Source: Paraphysomonas bandaiensis (taxonomy: Eukaryota > Chrysophyceae). Taken from it: a DNA stretch of 64,000 bases. The stretch is taken from NCBI GenBank assembly GCA_965644295.1, contig CBFFRP010000044.1:1-64000 (forward strand), written 5' to 3'. The notes under the pieces are model-generated. The model ran no database searches. It was not told where the DNA came from and saw only the letters and a list, made by a program, of their open reading frames with translations. The first letter of the stretch is position 1. The number at the start of each line of letters is the position of its first letter. Positions 8,237 to 19,059 of this stretch are shown here, in pieces. Made by a program: the position numbers and the translations under genes.

Positions 8237-10892
8237 ATGTATGAAAGTGAAGATCTTGAAATGATTCATCCTCATAATTCCCCATCAAATCCTAATGAAA
8301 CTACTTCATTAATCCCTCCAACCTCCTCTAATCCATCAAACACCACACATCCATCATATAAAGAGATATACCTCATATATATCTCATATATCATAATACT
8401 ATTATTAGGATGCGGTATGGGATATACTTACTATACATTTCATCAACATATCTCACATATAACACAACAATATCATATCTTACATCATCAGTTTATAGAT
8501 TATCAATATAACAATGAATTGCATATATTAGAATTAAAAGATCGTGAAAAACATTATCATAATCAATATGAATTATTAAAAAATTTTACTATTAATTATA
8601 GTAAAGAATTTAATGATCGTATATTTGTATTAGAAAATATGACAACTAATGCGGATGTGATTGATAAACTTCATATAACTGAAAAGAAAATACATAAAGA
8701 AATGGAAAATGAAAGATATCAACTAGAGAAAGATATGGCAGCTGTACGATTGAATGTAACTCAGCATATTGCCCTCTCGGATAGTCTTATAGATGGTAAA
8801 CTCTCTGATGTGGATAATCGTATACGTCGGTCAGAAGACAGGGTAAATCGATTGATTGCTCAGACGTATGAGAATGTGAGTTTGGCGGTAGCTTCTGCGG
8901 ATCGACACATTCAACGCATGCAGAGCAATGTTACTGCCCAAGTAGCCACCATGAGTGCATCAGTACAAGGGGCAGTGACCTCTGTGGGGGGTATGGTGGA
9001 TGCTGCCAAAGAGGACATATACCAGGAAGTGCAACTAGTTCATGATAGTATGGACCAATACATCGCGTTCACTAATAATCAGTTTGCCGCAGAGAATGAC
9101 TTCGTCAAATATCAGCTCGCAGGTACTATAATACTAGTCGTATCCATGTTGTTGACCTGCTCTTTCAGGAAGTTTCTCCCTTTTGGCGTGCCTTATTTGC
9201 CTCTGGCACGTCACATCTCATCTTCGACATTTCGATAATCCTGATGTGCAGCGACGTGTTCTAGCTATCTTATGGATGGTTCCCATATACAGTGTTACGA
9301 GCTGGCTAGCATTAGTCTTTCCATCATCTCAGCCTGCACTGGGAGCTTTCCGTGACTGTTACGAGGCCTATGTTGTCTATACCTTCATAGCATTTCTTAT
9401 TGCAATTCTAGCTCGTGGTAAAGGTAGGGGGGAGGTCATTAATCTACTAGCATCTCGAGTAAATCCTCAAAGGTCGAATTCCGTTTTGACTGAAAGTGAC
9501 AGGAATGGTCCAGGTTCAGAATTTGGAAGTGATTCCCCGGACTGCGGCGATGATTCTGAACGTAGTAGTCCAAAAAACAGCCACAAAATATCTGCCCCGT
9601 GCTCGTGCTGTATTCCCGCTCGCACTAAAAACCATCCCCGTGCGCTTGCTTCTTCTATACTTTACCAATGTCAAGTCATGGCAATGCAGTTCGTGCTTCT
9701 TAAACCACTTCTTGCCGCTGCTCCTTTCGTGTTCCGCTTATGTGGTGTGGACTACGATGATCTACAACCCATTTCGCATGGAAGCATAGTATGGGGAAGC
9801 CCAAGGCTGTACGTTATGGTGGTTGCCAATATCTCTGTCTGTGTTGCCTTTTATGGTCTTCTCAGTTTCTATCACATCACAGAGAGAGATCTTGCGTGGT
9901 GTGACCCGTGGCCGAAGTTTTTATGTGTCAAGGGCGTCGTATTCATGACTTTCTGGCAAGATATTCTGTTACAACTTATGAGTGGTTCAGGCTTAGTGGA
10001 CTCTAAAGCCGCTGCACAGATTCAAAACTTGCTAATATGCATTGAGATGTTTATGGCGAGTATTGCGCATTTCTATGTTTTTCCGCATTTCGAGTGGGCC
10101 AAAGGATATCGCAAGGAGGCCCTTACACGTACGCGCATACGCGACACGCTTGCGCTACCGGACTTCGTGACAGACGTGCGACTTATGACCTTTGGTAAGG
10201 GATGGGAGGTAGAGAGCAACGGATCAATAGACAGGTCATCTCCTATGCAGAAGGAGCGTAGTACAGGTAGCAGAGGAGAGGAAACTGCTTTAGTTGACAG
10301 AAGACGAAGTCGCAGTGGAGACATTTCTCCTGATGCAGAGAAACATAGTACTTGGAGGGAATATGGGAGCTGTCTGCAGATGCGGAGCCAGGATCAAAGT
10401 GACAGAGGGAGTGAAGGAAGTGGGGACATGGAAGGCCTGGCGACCAGTCTGTACACATACAGCACTATAGATCCCCCATCGTCAGATGACAACGAGCCCA
10501 GAGTGGGCAGCAGGAAAAGAGAACCTAGCTTTCGAAGGAGTGTGGGTGAATCGAAAGGATCACCAGAAAGAATGAGGTTTCAAGCAGAGCATGGAGGGAA
10601 GGAAGGGCATATCGAAAATGAACCGATGTGCTCTGTGGCAGCCGCTCTTGGGTCGTTGGACTTTTCGTGTACTGACAGCTCCCATGTCCCATTCAGCTCC
10701 AGTCTTCATGCTTCGGATAATGAAGACACAAAAGAGATGAAGGCTGACACAGCACCTGCACCTACTACAAGTTCTAACAGCAGTAATAAGTCAAACTCAC
10801 GTGCGACGAAGCGATCCCCTGATGTAATATTACATGGTAGTGATGAGGAGCTGTCGACTGATGAGGATGTTATAGTTGTTGCTTCAGTTTAG
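8237..10892 (+). CDS. TMEM184/organic-solute-transporter-alpha family membrane protein with N-terminal coiled-coil extension
   Basis: Exons are 8237-9122 and 9169-10892, joined across a 46-nt intron (gtacta...ttcag), giving 869 residues. The splice restores GSFSLLACLICLWHVTSHL, the first helix of the TMEM184 family, followed by ILWMVPIYSVTSWLAL, FRDCYEAYVVY, VKGVVFMTFWQDILLQ and FLICIEMF-like blocks (here LLICIEMFMASIAHFYVF), all in family order. In addition there is a separate N-terminal helix (about residues 37-58) and a long Lys/Glu/Gln-rich coiled-coil stretch (about 75-290), which the ordinary family lacks. The C-terminal 250 residues are Ser/Asp/Glu-rich and look disordered. The role in this organism is unknown; relatives act in membrane trafficking or solute transport. 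Codon use is A/T-ending for the first 400 or so nt only. Confidence 0.85.
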
Positions 10893-11250
10893 TGATGGTG
10901 TGTGTATAGTGAATTGCAATCGCAAATCGAATAATGTTTGGTTTTAGGTTAGTGCTGAAATGCTAGGTTATTTTGTATATTCTGTAATAAGTGTTGTTAT
11001 GATACATTTGTTTTGATTTTTCAAAGCACGGCAGTGCTAGCGTTTGGACTCATGCCCATTTCGGAGTAGAAGTCTTACTCTGAAAAGGCATGCAAAATAT
11101 ACACACTAAATCATATCCTACATCTCTTGAGTTTTGCTTGTAGTTGACCTGCAAGGTTAGTTCAAAGTTATAGAGTGATAGCCGTTGGTGGTGAACACAC
11201 TTTCCCGGTGTTGCTCAGAGAGTACCATGGCAACTCACTAATATTCTGTG
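10893..11250. other. 3' flank of the TMEM184-like gene, nothing recognised
   Basis: This is AT-rich sequence without an open frame of note. It holds the 3' untranslated region of the preceding gene. The last part may be a decayed extension of the 18S-like fragment that follows, but I could not align it. Confidence 0.4.
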
Positions 11251-11395
11251 ATAATACACTCAATTATTCATAATAAATTTCGTATCAACCTTCGGTTCGA
11301 TGCATCGTTCAAGTTTCTGCCCTATCAGTTTTGGATGGCAAGGTGTTGGACTATCATGGATTTAATGGTAACGGAATATTAGGGTTCGATTCCTA
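11251..11395 (+). pseudogene. Fragment of small-subunit (18S) rRNA
   Basis: The stretch attcataataaa, then gatgcatcgttcaagtttct, gccctatcag, ttggactatcatgg, ggtaacggaatatta and gggttcgattcc follows the order and spacing of the V2-to-helix-16 region of nuclear 18S rRNA. The match breaks just after gattcc, where 18S would continue ggagagggagc, and the sequence runs into a T10 tract. It is about 145 nt long, diverged, and isolated from any rRNA unit, so it is a dispersed rRNA remnant rather than a working gene. The A-box/B-box-like look of this piece comes from the rRNA itself. Confidence 0.7.
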
Positions 11396-11399
11396 ACAA

Positions 11400-11828
11400 T
11401 TCCGGACTTTTTTTTTTACAGTCCGGTAATTTGAATGAGAACAATTTAAATCTATTTTCAGAGTTCAGTTACTTCAAAGGGTGATTAGTATGCCAGAGCT
11501 TGATAAAAACGAAGCACTGATTACAGAAGGTTTAGGAGAAAGTCATAAAATATGTCCAGTCTTTTTTGTAAGTGCTACGGAAATGCGTGGTGACAATTTA
11601 AACATCAGAACCACAAATCGTAAGTTTAAATAACAAATATTTAGGTAACAAGTTATTAGGATGCAGTACGATCATGTTCGAAGTCCAAAATCAGCGCCAA
11701 CTATTCACTGAAGGTCGAATACTTAACAAGAACATAATAAACATATAATAGAGTTATCGTAACACAAACTCTGTGGTGATAAGTACTCTATTATGGGCCG
11801 GCAAAACTGGTGCTCTCAATGGTGACTA
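11400..11828. other. Spacer with a small hairpin, no gene seen
   Basis: tccggac, T10, aca, gtccgg forms a 6-bp stem at 11401-11427 directly after the rRNA fragment. The rest is AT-rich, and no exon is recognised. Confidence 0.35.
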
Positions 11829-13354
11829 TTAGCTTCTAGCCAAACGTAAGTCTGTAACCTTTTTCACAGGGAAGCATTCTGTGTACGCAGGATCATCCGA
11901 TATCCATCCAGCAAATGGTGTGGCGGAAAGAAAAGTCTCCCGCTTGTGTCTATAAGTGACGACTTCTTGTTTGCAATCTCTATATGAACATGAACCACAG
12001 TAACTTTCCCCCATGCATTCTAGCAGGTCAAGATAAAGGGATGCTATAGCCCTGTAACATTGTCAGTAGTCAAACACAAAATCATCCCTGGGTGTTACCT
12101 TCGGCATAATCGGGACTCCAAATTACTTTTCCCCAGCTCTGCATTTTTGCTAATGGACGCTTTGGCAGCTCCCTGTGGCCTGCCAGTCGCGGCTAAGGTT
12201 ACTTCTACTGTGCCCCCAAGCACCCTCCGCTGTCTATTCGAGCTGTCGATATGCTTACTATCCACATTAAAGGGTACATCAGCAATCCAATTAATACTCG
12301 TGGCACATGGTGTGGCAGCACCCTGGGAGCCACGCTTGCGTTTCTTTTCAATAGTACGGTCTGCATCACTCTTGTCCTGTGCTTCTGTCAGAAGTGCAAC
12401 TTCGACAGCACACTTTCCATATTCAAATACAACATCACTGGAAGCAATAAACAACTCTGGTATGCATGGACAAAGCGCACACGATGAACGAAACGAGTGT
12501 TCGATACGGTCTACCAATGCTCGACGTAGTGCTTCCAGTTGTGCGCCTTCCTCTGCACCAGGGTCATTTCCAATCACTATCCCCGCTAGAGTTATCGGAT
12601 TCTCCAGCACACGAGGTATCAGACACCTGCTCGGTCACAAAAACGGAACATTGTGTCAGATGAGGCAAACGACTAGATTTTATACTGACCCTTGTAAACC
12701 CAAACAGCACCAACGTGTTATCTTATCGGTGCAACTCATGGAAGAACTTCGAACGGAGTCGTCCATGTCTCTCCTCCCAGGTTTCAATCGGAGCATATTC
12801 ACATATGCATTGTCCAAAGAATCATCTACTTTATGACTATCTCCATCTTCCTGTGATACACTTGTGGCAGTCCTACGAGATTTCTCGCCCGTAAAGGAAC
12901 GACATAGCCCAGTTCGTTTATACACTGACGCCTCACCGCAGGGACTATCAGAAACATAAAGCCACAATGACCAAGATGACTTCATTACCAACTTAAAACC
13001 CTTCGGATTTGATGAATCAATATGTTTTTCAAGTGGACAATATGGATTTAATTGAAATGATTCATCTTTTTGTAAATATAATGCACATAATAATATATAA
13101 CGTATAAGACATCGACGACTTAATACTTCTGCATGTGAATCTGATAATATAGCACCAGGTTCATAAGATTTAGATGAATTACTTAAACATTTTGTACCCG
13201 ATGTTATAGCAATAATAAAATATCCATAATGATCTATATATGCAACTATGCCTGATATAACGGTAAATTGACCGTTACATGGCTTCCCATTTGATGGTAA
13301 TTGAGAATAATGTTGAATAATTAATTCAGCTATATGATCTGCTTTATTTTTCAT
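11829..13354 (-). CDS. ADAT1: tRNA-specific adenosine deaminase 1 (adenosine-to-inosine at position 37 of tRNA-Ala)
   Basis: Exons are 13354-12690, 12626-12099 and 12051-11829, with introns of 63 and 47 nt; the join is 471 residues without a frame break. It carries the ADAR/ADAT deaminase signature: HAEVLSRR (zinc His74 and catalytic Glu76), SDSPCGEAS (Cys139), and SCTDKITRWCCLGLQG (Cys208). These are the zinc ligands and the conserved C-terminal turn of the family. The splice gives LQGCLIPRVLENPITLAGIVIG, as in ADAT1 proteins. No double-stranded RNA-binding domain is present, which favours ADAT1 over ADAR. In yeast and animals the enzyme makes inosine-37, later 1-methylinosine, in tRNA-Ala. 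The first 118 or so codons are almost entirely A/T-ending, then usage changes abruptly. Two MITE copies lie about 280-590 bp upstream. Confidence 0.9.
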
Positions 13355-13636
13355 GAATATATAAAGGATATTAAGTTATAGGTGAGGTTTATATGTATTG
13401 TATTGTTAAGTGGTTTAGTTAAGGGCTATATGGACACAGCAGCGCACATACACACAACACTCGTACACTGCTTTATATGGTTTGGTGTATAAAATTAGGA
13501 AAATATGGTTATATATTGAGTATTTTATAGGATTTTTATATTTACTTTGATCATAATCAAACTTTTCAACGAAAATGTAGGAATTTTTACATAAAGGCTT
13601 GTATACGAGCAGCTGTATAGCAGTGTCCATCGGATC

Positions 13637-13772
13637 GATCTTATTTTTCGGAAGTAAATTGAAGCATATATCCTCTATATTATTGTAGTACAATATACAG
13701 CTAAAATACAGATAATTATTGTCTCAATATTAGAGGAATCTTTCATCAAAAATATACAAAGGATGCCGATAC
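13637..13772 (-). repeat. MITE copy 1 (minus orientation, slightly eroded)
   Basis: This is the reverse complement of the consensus seen at 13794: gatcttatttttcgg ... tattgtagtaca ... ctcaatattagagg ... aaaaatatacaaaggatgcc. Its outer end is degraded. It lies tail-to-tail with the next copy, 21 bp apart, in the upstream region of ADAT1. Confidence 0.85.
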
Positions 13773-13793
13773 AATGTCAGTTCACAATATACA

Positions 13794-13944
13794 CGTATCG
13801 GCATCCTTTGTATATTTTTGTTCCAAGATGCCTCTAATATTGAGATAACAATTGTCTGTATTTGTGCCGTAGTTGTATTGCAGTAATATAGAGAATATAT
13901 GCTTCAATTTATTTCCGAAAAATAAGATGCTGACTGCCGATACG
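13794..13944 (+). repeat. MITE copy 2, near full length
   Basis: This 151-bp element starts cgtatcggcatcctttgtat and ends gatgctgactgccgatacg, giving terminal inverted repeats CGTATCGGCA/TGCCGATACG. The interior has the conserved blocks ttccaagatgcctctaatat, attgcagtaatatag and cttcaatttatttccgaaaa. No coding capacity. I count six copies in this window, which defines a family. Confidence 0.9.
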
Positions 13945-14423
13945 CAACGAAGACGAAGAGATACATACTACGAACGACTGTACATATACAGCAGACAGCA
14001 GGATATAATACGAGGGACATGGACAACAGATGCGTGCATTGTGTGCAATAGCTCTACCTCAATACCGACAGACACCATCGCACAGTCATGTGCCATTATT
14101 GTCTTCAGATTAACAGCTAACAGAGAGAATACACACACTCTATATACATACATGAACAAGATATATACCTCTAAGAGAAGAACGATGACTAAGAACTTGA
14201 TATGTCAACACTGTAGAGAGTGTGTAGTATCTCTGAATATGTATAACTCGCCCAATCTACATATAACCACACAATACTGAATACTGTATATAGTCAGCAC
14301 CGTAATGATCCCTCAAATGTTGAATTAGTATGAACGACAATTATTGAAATGATCCTGTGATCGACTATTTAGACGAACATCTTAATATGAAATCTACTGT
14401 ACTTCCCAGAATTCTGTGTTGCA

Positions 14424-15040
14424 GTGGCATAGCAAAGGTACATTGCTATGTTACCTGTTGATATGTATGGTTGGTGTTGTAATGCTGTGGCTCATTGCAT
14501 GAAGGACTGCTGCAAGAATTGCTATCCAGAGAAGAGTAAGTAATAACCGGGATGGCTCACACAAATGATAGGAGGCAGTATATGTCATATATACTATTCG
14601 ATGAGGTTAAATTGTAGCTTATCCTCTAGTGGCATAGCAAAGGTACATTGCTATGTTACCTGTTGATATGTATGATTGGTGTTGTAATGCTGTGGCTCAT
14701 TGCATGAAGGACTGCTGCAAGAATTGCTATCCAGAGAAGAGTAAGTAATAACCGGGATGGCTCACACAAATGATAGGAGGCAGTATATGTCATATATACT
14801 ATTCGATGAGGTTAAATTGTAGCTTATCCTCTAGTGGCATAGCAAAGGTACATTGCTATGTTACCTGTTGATATGTATGATTGGTGTTGTAATGCTGTGG
14901 CTCATTGCATGAAGGACTGCTGCAAGAATTGCTATCCAGAGAAGAGTAAGTAATAACCGGGATGGCTCACACAAGTGATAGGAGGCAGTATATGTCATAT
15001 ATACTATTCGATGAGGTTAAATTGTAGCTTATCCTCATGA
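14424..15040 (+). repeat. 205-bp tandem repeat, three copies
   Basis: Copies begin at 14424, 14629 and 14834 with gtggcatagcaaaggtacat and end with ttgtagcttatcctc. They are almost identical, with single-base changes only, so the amplification is recent. Each unit carries a 31-codon Cys-rich open frame and a gtaagt splice-donor-like site at its end. The array abuts the 950-bp dispersed repeat that starts at about 15,020. Confidence 0.9.
14448..14953 (+). other. Three tandem 31-residue Cys-rich micro-ORFs
   Basis: Open frames at 14448-14543, 14653-14748 and 14858-14953 each start MLPVDMY and contain six Cys in the pattern CC-x5-C-x3-CC-x2-C, ending PEKSK then stop. An in-frame TAG lies 18 nt before each ATG. 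The first copy differs from the others by Gly for Asp before WCC. There is no signal peptide. The frames could equally be exons, since aagaGTAAGTaa at the end is a good splice donor and ctctag precedes the next unit. Whether any of this is translated cannot be told from sequence. Confidence 0.25.
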
Positions 15041-15985
15041 TGTTAAACATAGCTACTAACAGCTATATTTAACATTAGGTTGTATAGCTTTTAGTAGCTT
15101 GCTTGCTATAATAAGAAATACGTGTGTCCTGATTAGCATTAAGAAAACAAAAATGGGAATACATATTGTTTCAAATGAACGGTATGTATACTGGCTGTGT
15201 ATGCTTTGGGAGTATTGCAATTGCACTATAGATCAACTCAAACAATAAACCCCCAAATTTCTATATAAAATAGTAGCCAACAACAAATGTACTCTTACCA
15301 CAGAACACAGAAGGATACTGAGGGAATAGCAACTGTGAGGTTTTGAAATTCGTACATAAGTGTGATGATGAATGTGAACAGTTGTAGTCGCACGAAAGGC
15401 TTCTTATTACCTTAATTAGCATCATCATCACATTTATATACAATGTGCTTACCCTCCTCTGCTAGTGCACCTGATCGAATGATGTGAGTATGAGTATGAT
15501 ATAAGGTAAACTATATCCTCATAAGCACAAAGTAGCTCAAACCCTAAAAGAACTGGATGCCACTGCCCTTAACCACCTAATATACAGCATCAGATATCAG
15601 ATATGGCACTTAAACTCTCCAGAAATATTCTTGAAGTTGTTACGAAGTCCTGGATATGAAGATAGATCGCTTGCACGGACATCATTTATGATCTTGTACA
15701 GCAGTCGAAGGGTGAATTACTATAACTTGGATTGTTTGATGACCTGCTCTTGATAGTTTGTTCATGATTGTGGTCTCTCTACAATAGTGTTTTATAATGA
15801 AATCACGTACATATGACTATCAACATCATAATAAAGATAGAAGTGAGCTTCATTTGAACCGAATATTGAAGTGGAATGTCTATATTTTCCAGATGCTAAT
15901 ATGAGCGCCCTGTTGAGACAAAATCAGGTCAAAAGAAAGCTTTTTTTGAGACAAAATGGGAACAAGATACTTATTGTTATTAGTC
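15020..15985 (+). repeat. About 950-bp dispersed repeat, copy A
   Basis: Sequence from tagcttatcctcatgatgtt to gagacaaaatggg matches, in reverse complement, 55195-56190. Shared blocks include aggcttcttattaccttaat/attaaggcaataagaagcct, ccttaaccacctaatatacagc and gctaatatgagcg.cctgttgag. The copies differ by scattered substitutions and small indels. No long open frame, so this is probably a non-autonomous transposable element or a remnant of one. Confidence 0.8.
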
Positions 15986-16135
15986 TAGGTAAGCGCATAA
16001 TCAAATTCCAATGTTACAGTAACACACCACCATAGATATATCACCCATACACTCCTCTTAACGGATGTAAACTATCATAAAAATATCATAAAATATCGGG
16101 GCCTATTATAATTCAATAGACCATCTGAAATGTCT

Positions 16136-16546
16136 TTAAACTCTAGACCATTTACCAGTCGTGGTTTCCTCGCTAAACTCACACTTTTCGATAATAGTTT
16201 CAACGGCTGCAACCCCCAAAGCCGCTATTGCGTTCGCTGTAAAGTATGCCGCAAATTTTGCTTTGAAAGTTGACCAAGCCACAGCCGGACTATCAAACCA
16301 CATCTCGATTGTACATGCACTACTGGCGAATAGAACGGCATTTCGGACGTAGTTTTTCACCATTTCTTTCGAAAGGTGTGCAATATCTGGATATCTGAAT
16401 AGTATTCGCATATACTTGGATCGTGTGTATGCTACTGGTAGATGAGCTTTAATCTTTTTCCCGAATACACTCCCCACTGTCGTCAGCTCCATACATATCT
16501 TACTATCTGGCTCTCTATGAAGAGCTGCAATCTGAACAGTGATCAT
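16136..16546 (-). CDS. Hypothetical protein, probably the last exon of a longer gene
   Basis: I do not recognise this 136-residue frame. Its mixed-ending codons match the interior of other genes here rather than their 5' ends, so an upstream exon is expected. The stretch 16760-16550 holds coding-like fragments and a possible acceptor (cttaccag) just before the frame. The protein has a strongly Ala-rich amphipathic segment (FKAKFAAYFTANAIAALGVAAVETII) near its C-terminus and a Lys-rich middle. No catalytic motif is seen. Real gene status is moderately likely; the exon structure is not settled. Confidence 0.4.
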   Translation of the reverse strand: MITVQIAALHREPDSKICMELTTVGSVFGKKIKAHLPVAYTRSKYMRILFRYPDIAHLSKEMVKNYVRNAVLFASSACTIEMWFDSPAVAWSTFKAKFAAYFTANAIAALGVAAVETIIEKCEFSEETTTGKWSRV

Positions 16547-16759
16547 GTCTGGTAAGAAAAGTTATTGAGTAGTAAGAAATGTGTGAGATATGTATATTTG
16601 CTGCTCTGCTTTATGTGTCTGTTAGTAGCTGAATTGTGAGTTGATGCTGTGATGCTCCCACAGATTGTATCCGATATCTGGATAATCAGACACTTTCCTG
16701 CACTCTTCTTCAATAATGACAAATGAAAACACAAAGAAACAGCATGGTAGGTTTCCATT

Positions 16760-18060
16760 GGCTAATGACAATATTGCCATATAGATATCTAATTTCCAGA
16801 TTTTTATACATAATATAAAGTCGTAGTTATATATGTACAGTATATATGACTATATAGCTAGCTACATATGAGATCTGAACACTATGTAAACTCAATAGAT
16901 GCCAACTATGAGGATATAGAACATACTTATAGTAAAAAATTAGTTCAATTATGCTTCATATTATCATGTATAGCTGATTCATTGGGATACTATCATCTAG
17001 TTAGTGATATATATACTTATACTCCTGTTTCTAGTGGCAGAAACTGAGCAGATGACAACTACATGAGTGAGATATGAAACTCAAATCGAATATCAGACAC
17101 TAGTTGTACCATAACATGGTCATTACTCCTCACATATAACTCAGCTGTAAGAAGCTATCTTGAGATCTATCGATAGGAATTGAAGTGATACAGTGAAATG
17201 TTCTGTTAAAACGTATATGTAAATATCTATTGGAATGACACTTATTGCATTTATATGACCAATTCAAAGAGGTTGTGTATATCGGAGCATAACAGTTCTA
17301 TGATTTTGGTCAGGCATGGTTTATAAAGTAATGATAGAGCTACTGTCGATCACTTCTTTTACATATTCAACGTTTCCCACAACCAGTTCGAGCAGTGCTG
17401 GATTCTATTGAACGCATCACTGTGGCGGAATAATTGTATTAACTAGCTGACGAAACACCCTCTCGTGGCTAGGCTAGATTGTTTCTGCACAATGTGCCGC
17501 ACTCGCTCCACTACGGGAAAAAAGGAATCAGGCAACACTGGTAGTTGTCGTTATGCGGTAGATCTTGATGCATAGAGTCGTTATTAATAATAACTGAATC
17601 ATTTCATAAATAGAATATGTACAATGTACAAGCATCAGGGCTGCTTATTAATTAATTGTCAATTATTGAAATTGCATTTATTCAAATTGGAAAATCTATT
17701 CATAATTGCAATTATAATTGGCTCCAGCTCGCTTCAATTAATTGATACGCAGCCCTGACAAGCATATGTATAAACAATACAGAGCTGTTGGCATTGCATA
17801 TGGGTTAGCAGAACCGGAGACTCTGGTATCTCATCATAGGGCATCTTTAAAGCGATATTTTAAACTTACACGTTATATGAGACGAAAACATTGTGAACTG
17901 ATTCTGAACTAGTATGTCTCTTGAAGAAGTAGCTAAGAGCAGGCAATGATAGAGACAGCAGACTAATTGTACGAATATTGTTAATTTTAAACATCAATAA
18001 GCATAATGCATACATGAATAATACTTCTTAAAACGATAGCAAGGTGATAGAAGCGTCCAC
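16760..18060. other. AT-rich spacer, no gene recognised
   Basis: This contains only short open frames, a TATA-rich stretch near 16,800-16,870 and a palindrome-rich patch at 17640-17760 (ttaattaattgtcaattattgaaattg ... caattataattggctccag). No family or RNA gene is recognised. Confidence 0.4.
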
Positions 18061-18064
18061 CATT

Positions 18065-19057
18065 CTAGTCCACTTCACCATCAGAGGTATATGATACACC
18101 ACCCTCTCCGAAGAGAGAATCAAACGTAATTCTCTGCATCGCTTCTTCAGAATACAACTCCGTCACTGGAGCAGGTCCAATAGAGAATACATCCCTTTCA
18201 CTTATAGTCATGCAGTCCAATGCTCTGGTTGGGAGAGAGGATGGGGTTGATCGAGATAGAGAAGAAAGATTAACAACTACGGGATCTGAACGATAAGATG
18301 TTAATCTCCGCAAAGTGGTACTTGCTGTGCTTGTGAAAACGCTCCCATGCACCCGCTCCCGGTATTGCTTTATCCTTTCCTTAGCAGCCATTATCTCTGA
18401 ATCAGAGAGAACAGGTACACGAGTCGGAATACCGCCACCTTTGCCTCGCGAGCGCTGTTTAGATTTATTACTGCTACAAGAGGAGTTCAGAGAGGTAGTC
18501 GATTCACTGTCATCACTGCGGCAACCCAATGTAACGATGGGCTTCGAGGGGTTCGAGGGAGGGGGAGAGGTTACCATCGCCGGGTTTTGAGGCTTCGTGG
18601 GCAATATGACTTTCTCTTTCGTAATAGAGCTGCTTGAAGATGCCGATTTTAAACGACGACGAGCTGACTTGAGAACAAATGGATTGGAGTACGCACTTCC
18701 GACAAGCTCTCCTATTTCACTTCCAGGAGAAAAGCGATAGGCAGCAACGAGGAAAACATGCCTTTCCATAGCGCGATGTTTGTTGGAGGTCCACCCGTAG
18801 TGCCATCCAAGAAGTTCACGGTTGAACTCGCAGGTAATTATACCCTGATCTGAAACCCCAACCACACCCTCGTAGTACTTCCCGAGGATGTTAGTTGCAG
18901 AGCGGCGGTTCTCTAGGAATCCACTGCGCGTGAGTGTTGAGCTAGGAAATAACGCCAACTTCTCAGCTGTAAATTGACCAAGCCAAACAACATCTTTTAG
19001 TGGTATATCACTGCAATCAAGTCCGTTATAAAAATCACAACGTGCTAATAGTTTCAT
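18065..19057 (-). CDS. Hypothetical 330-residue protein with a globular N-terminal half and Ser-rich tail
   Basis: A single open frame. Residues 1-135 look globular, with conserved-looking phrases CEFNRELLGWHYGW and ERHVFLVAAYRFSPGSE followed by SAYSNPFVLKSARRR. The Arg-rich end and beta-strand pattern recall the exit of Ig-fold DNA-binding domains such as NDT80-type proteins, but the resemblance is too weak for a call. Residues 140-330 are Ser/Pro/Arg-rich and probably disordered. The usual A/T-ending 5' zone is only about 100 nt long here, so a further 5' exon upstream of 19057 is possible. Confidence 0.55.
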   Translation of the reverse strand: MKLLARCDFYNGLDCSDIPLKDVVWLGQFTAEKLALFPSSTLTRSGFLENRRSATNILGKYYEGVVGVSDQGIITCEFNRELLGWHYGWTSNKHRAMERHVFLVAAYRFSPGSEIGELVGSAYSNPFVLKSARRRLKSASSSSSITKEKVILPTKPQNPAMVTSPPPSNPSKPIVTLGCRSDDSESTTSLNSSCSSNKSKQRSRGKGGGIPTRVPVLSDSEIMAAKERIKQYRERVHGSVFTSTASTTLRRLTSYRSDPVVVNLSSLSRSTPSSLPTRALDCMTISERDVFSIGPAPVTELYSEEAMQRITFDSLFGEGGVSYTSDGEVD

Positions 19058-19059
19058 AC

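Noticed and set aside
11335-11417. Pol III gene or SINE: A-box-like ggatggcaaggtgttgg, perfect B box gggttcgattcc and T10
   Set aside because: The same bases match 18S rRNA in order and spacing. No tRNA fold with a paired acceptor stem can be made.
12060-12836. 258-codon plus-strand frame
   Set aside because: It lies antisense to ADAT1 exons, where deaminase motifs and splice phases on the minus strand are clear.
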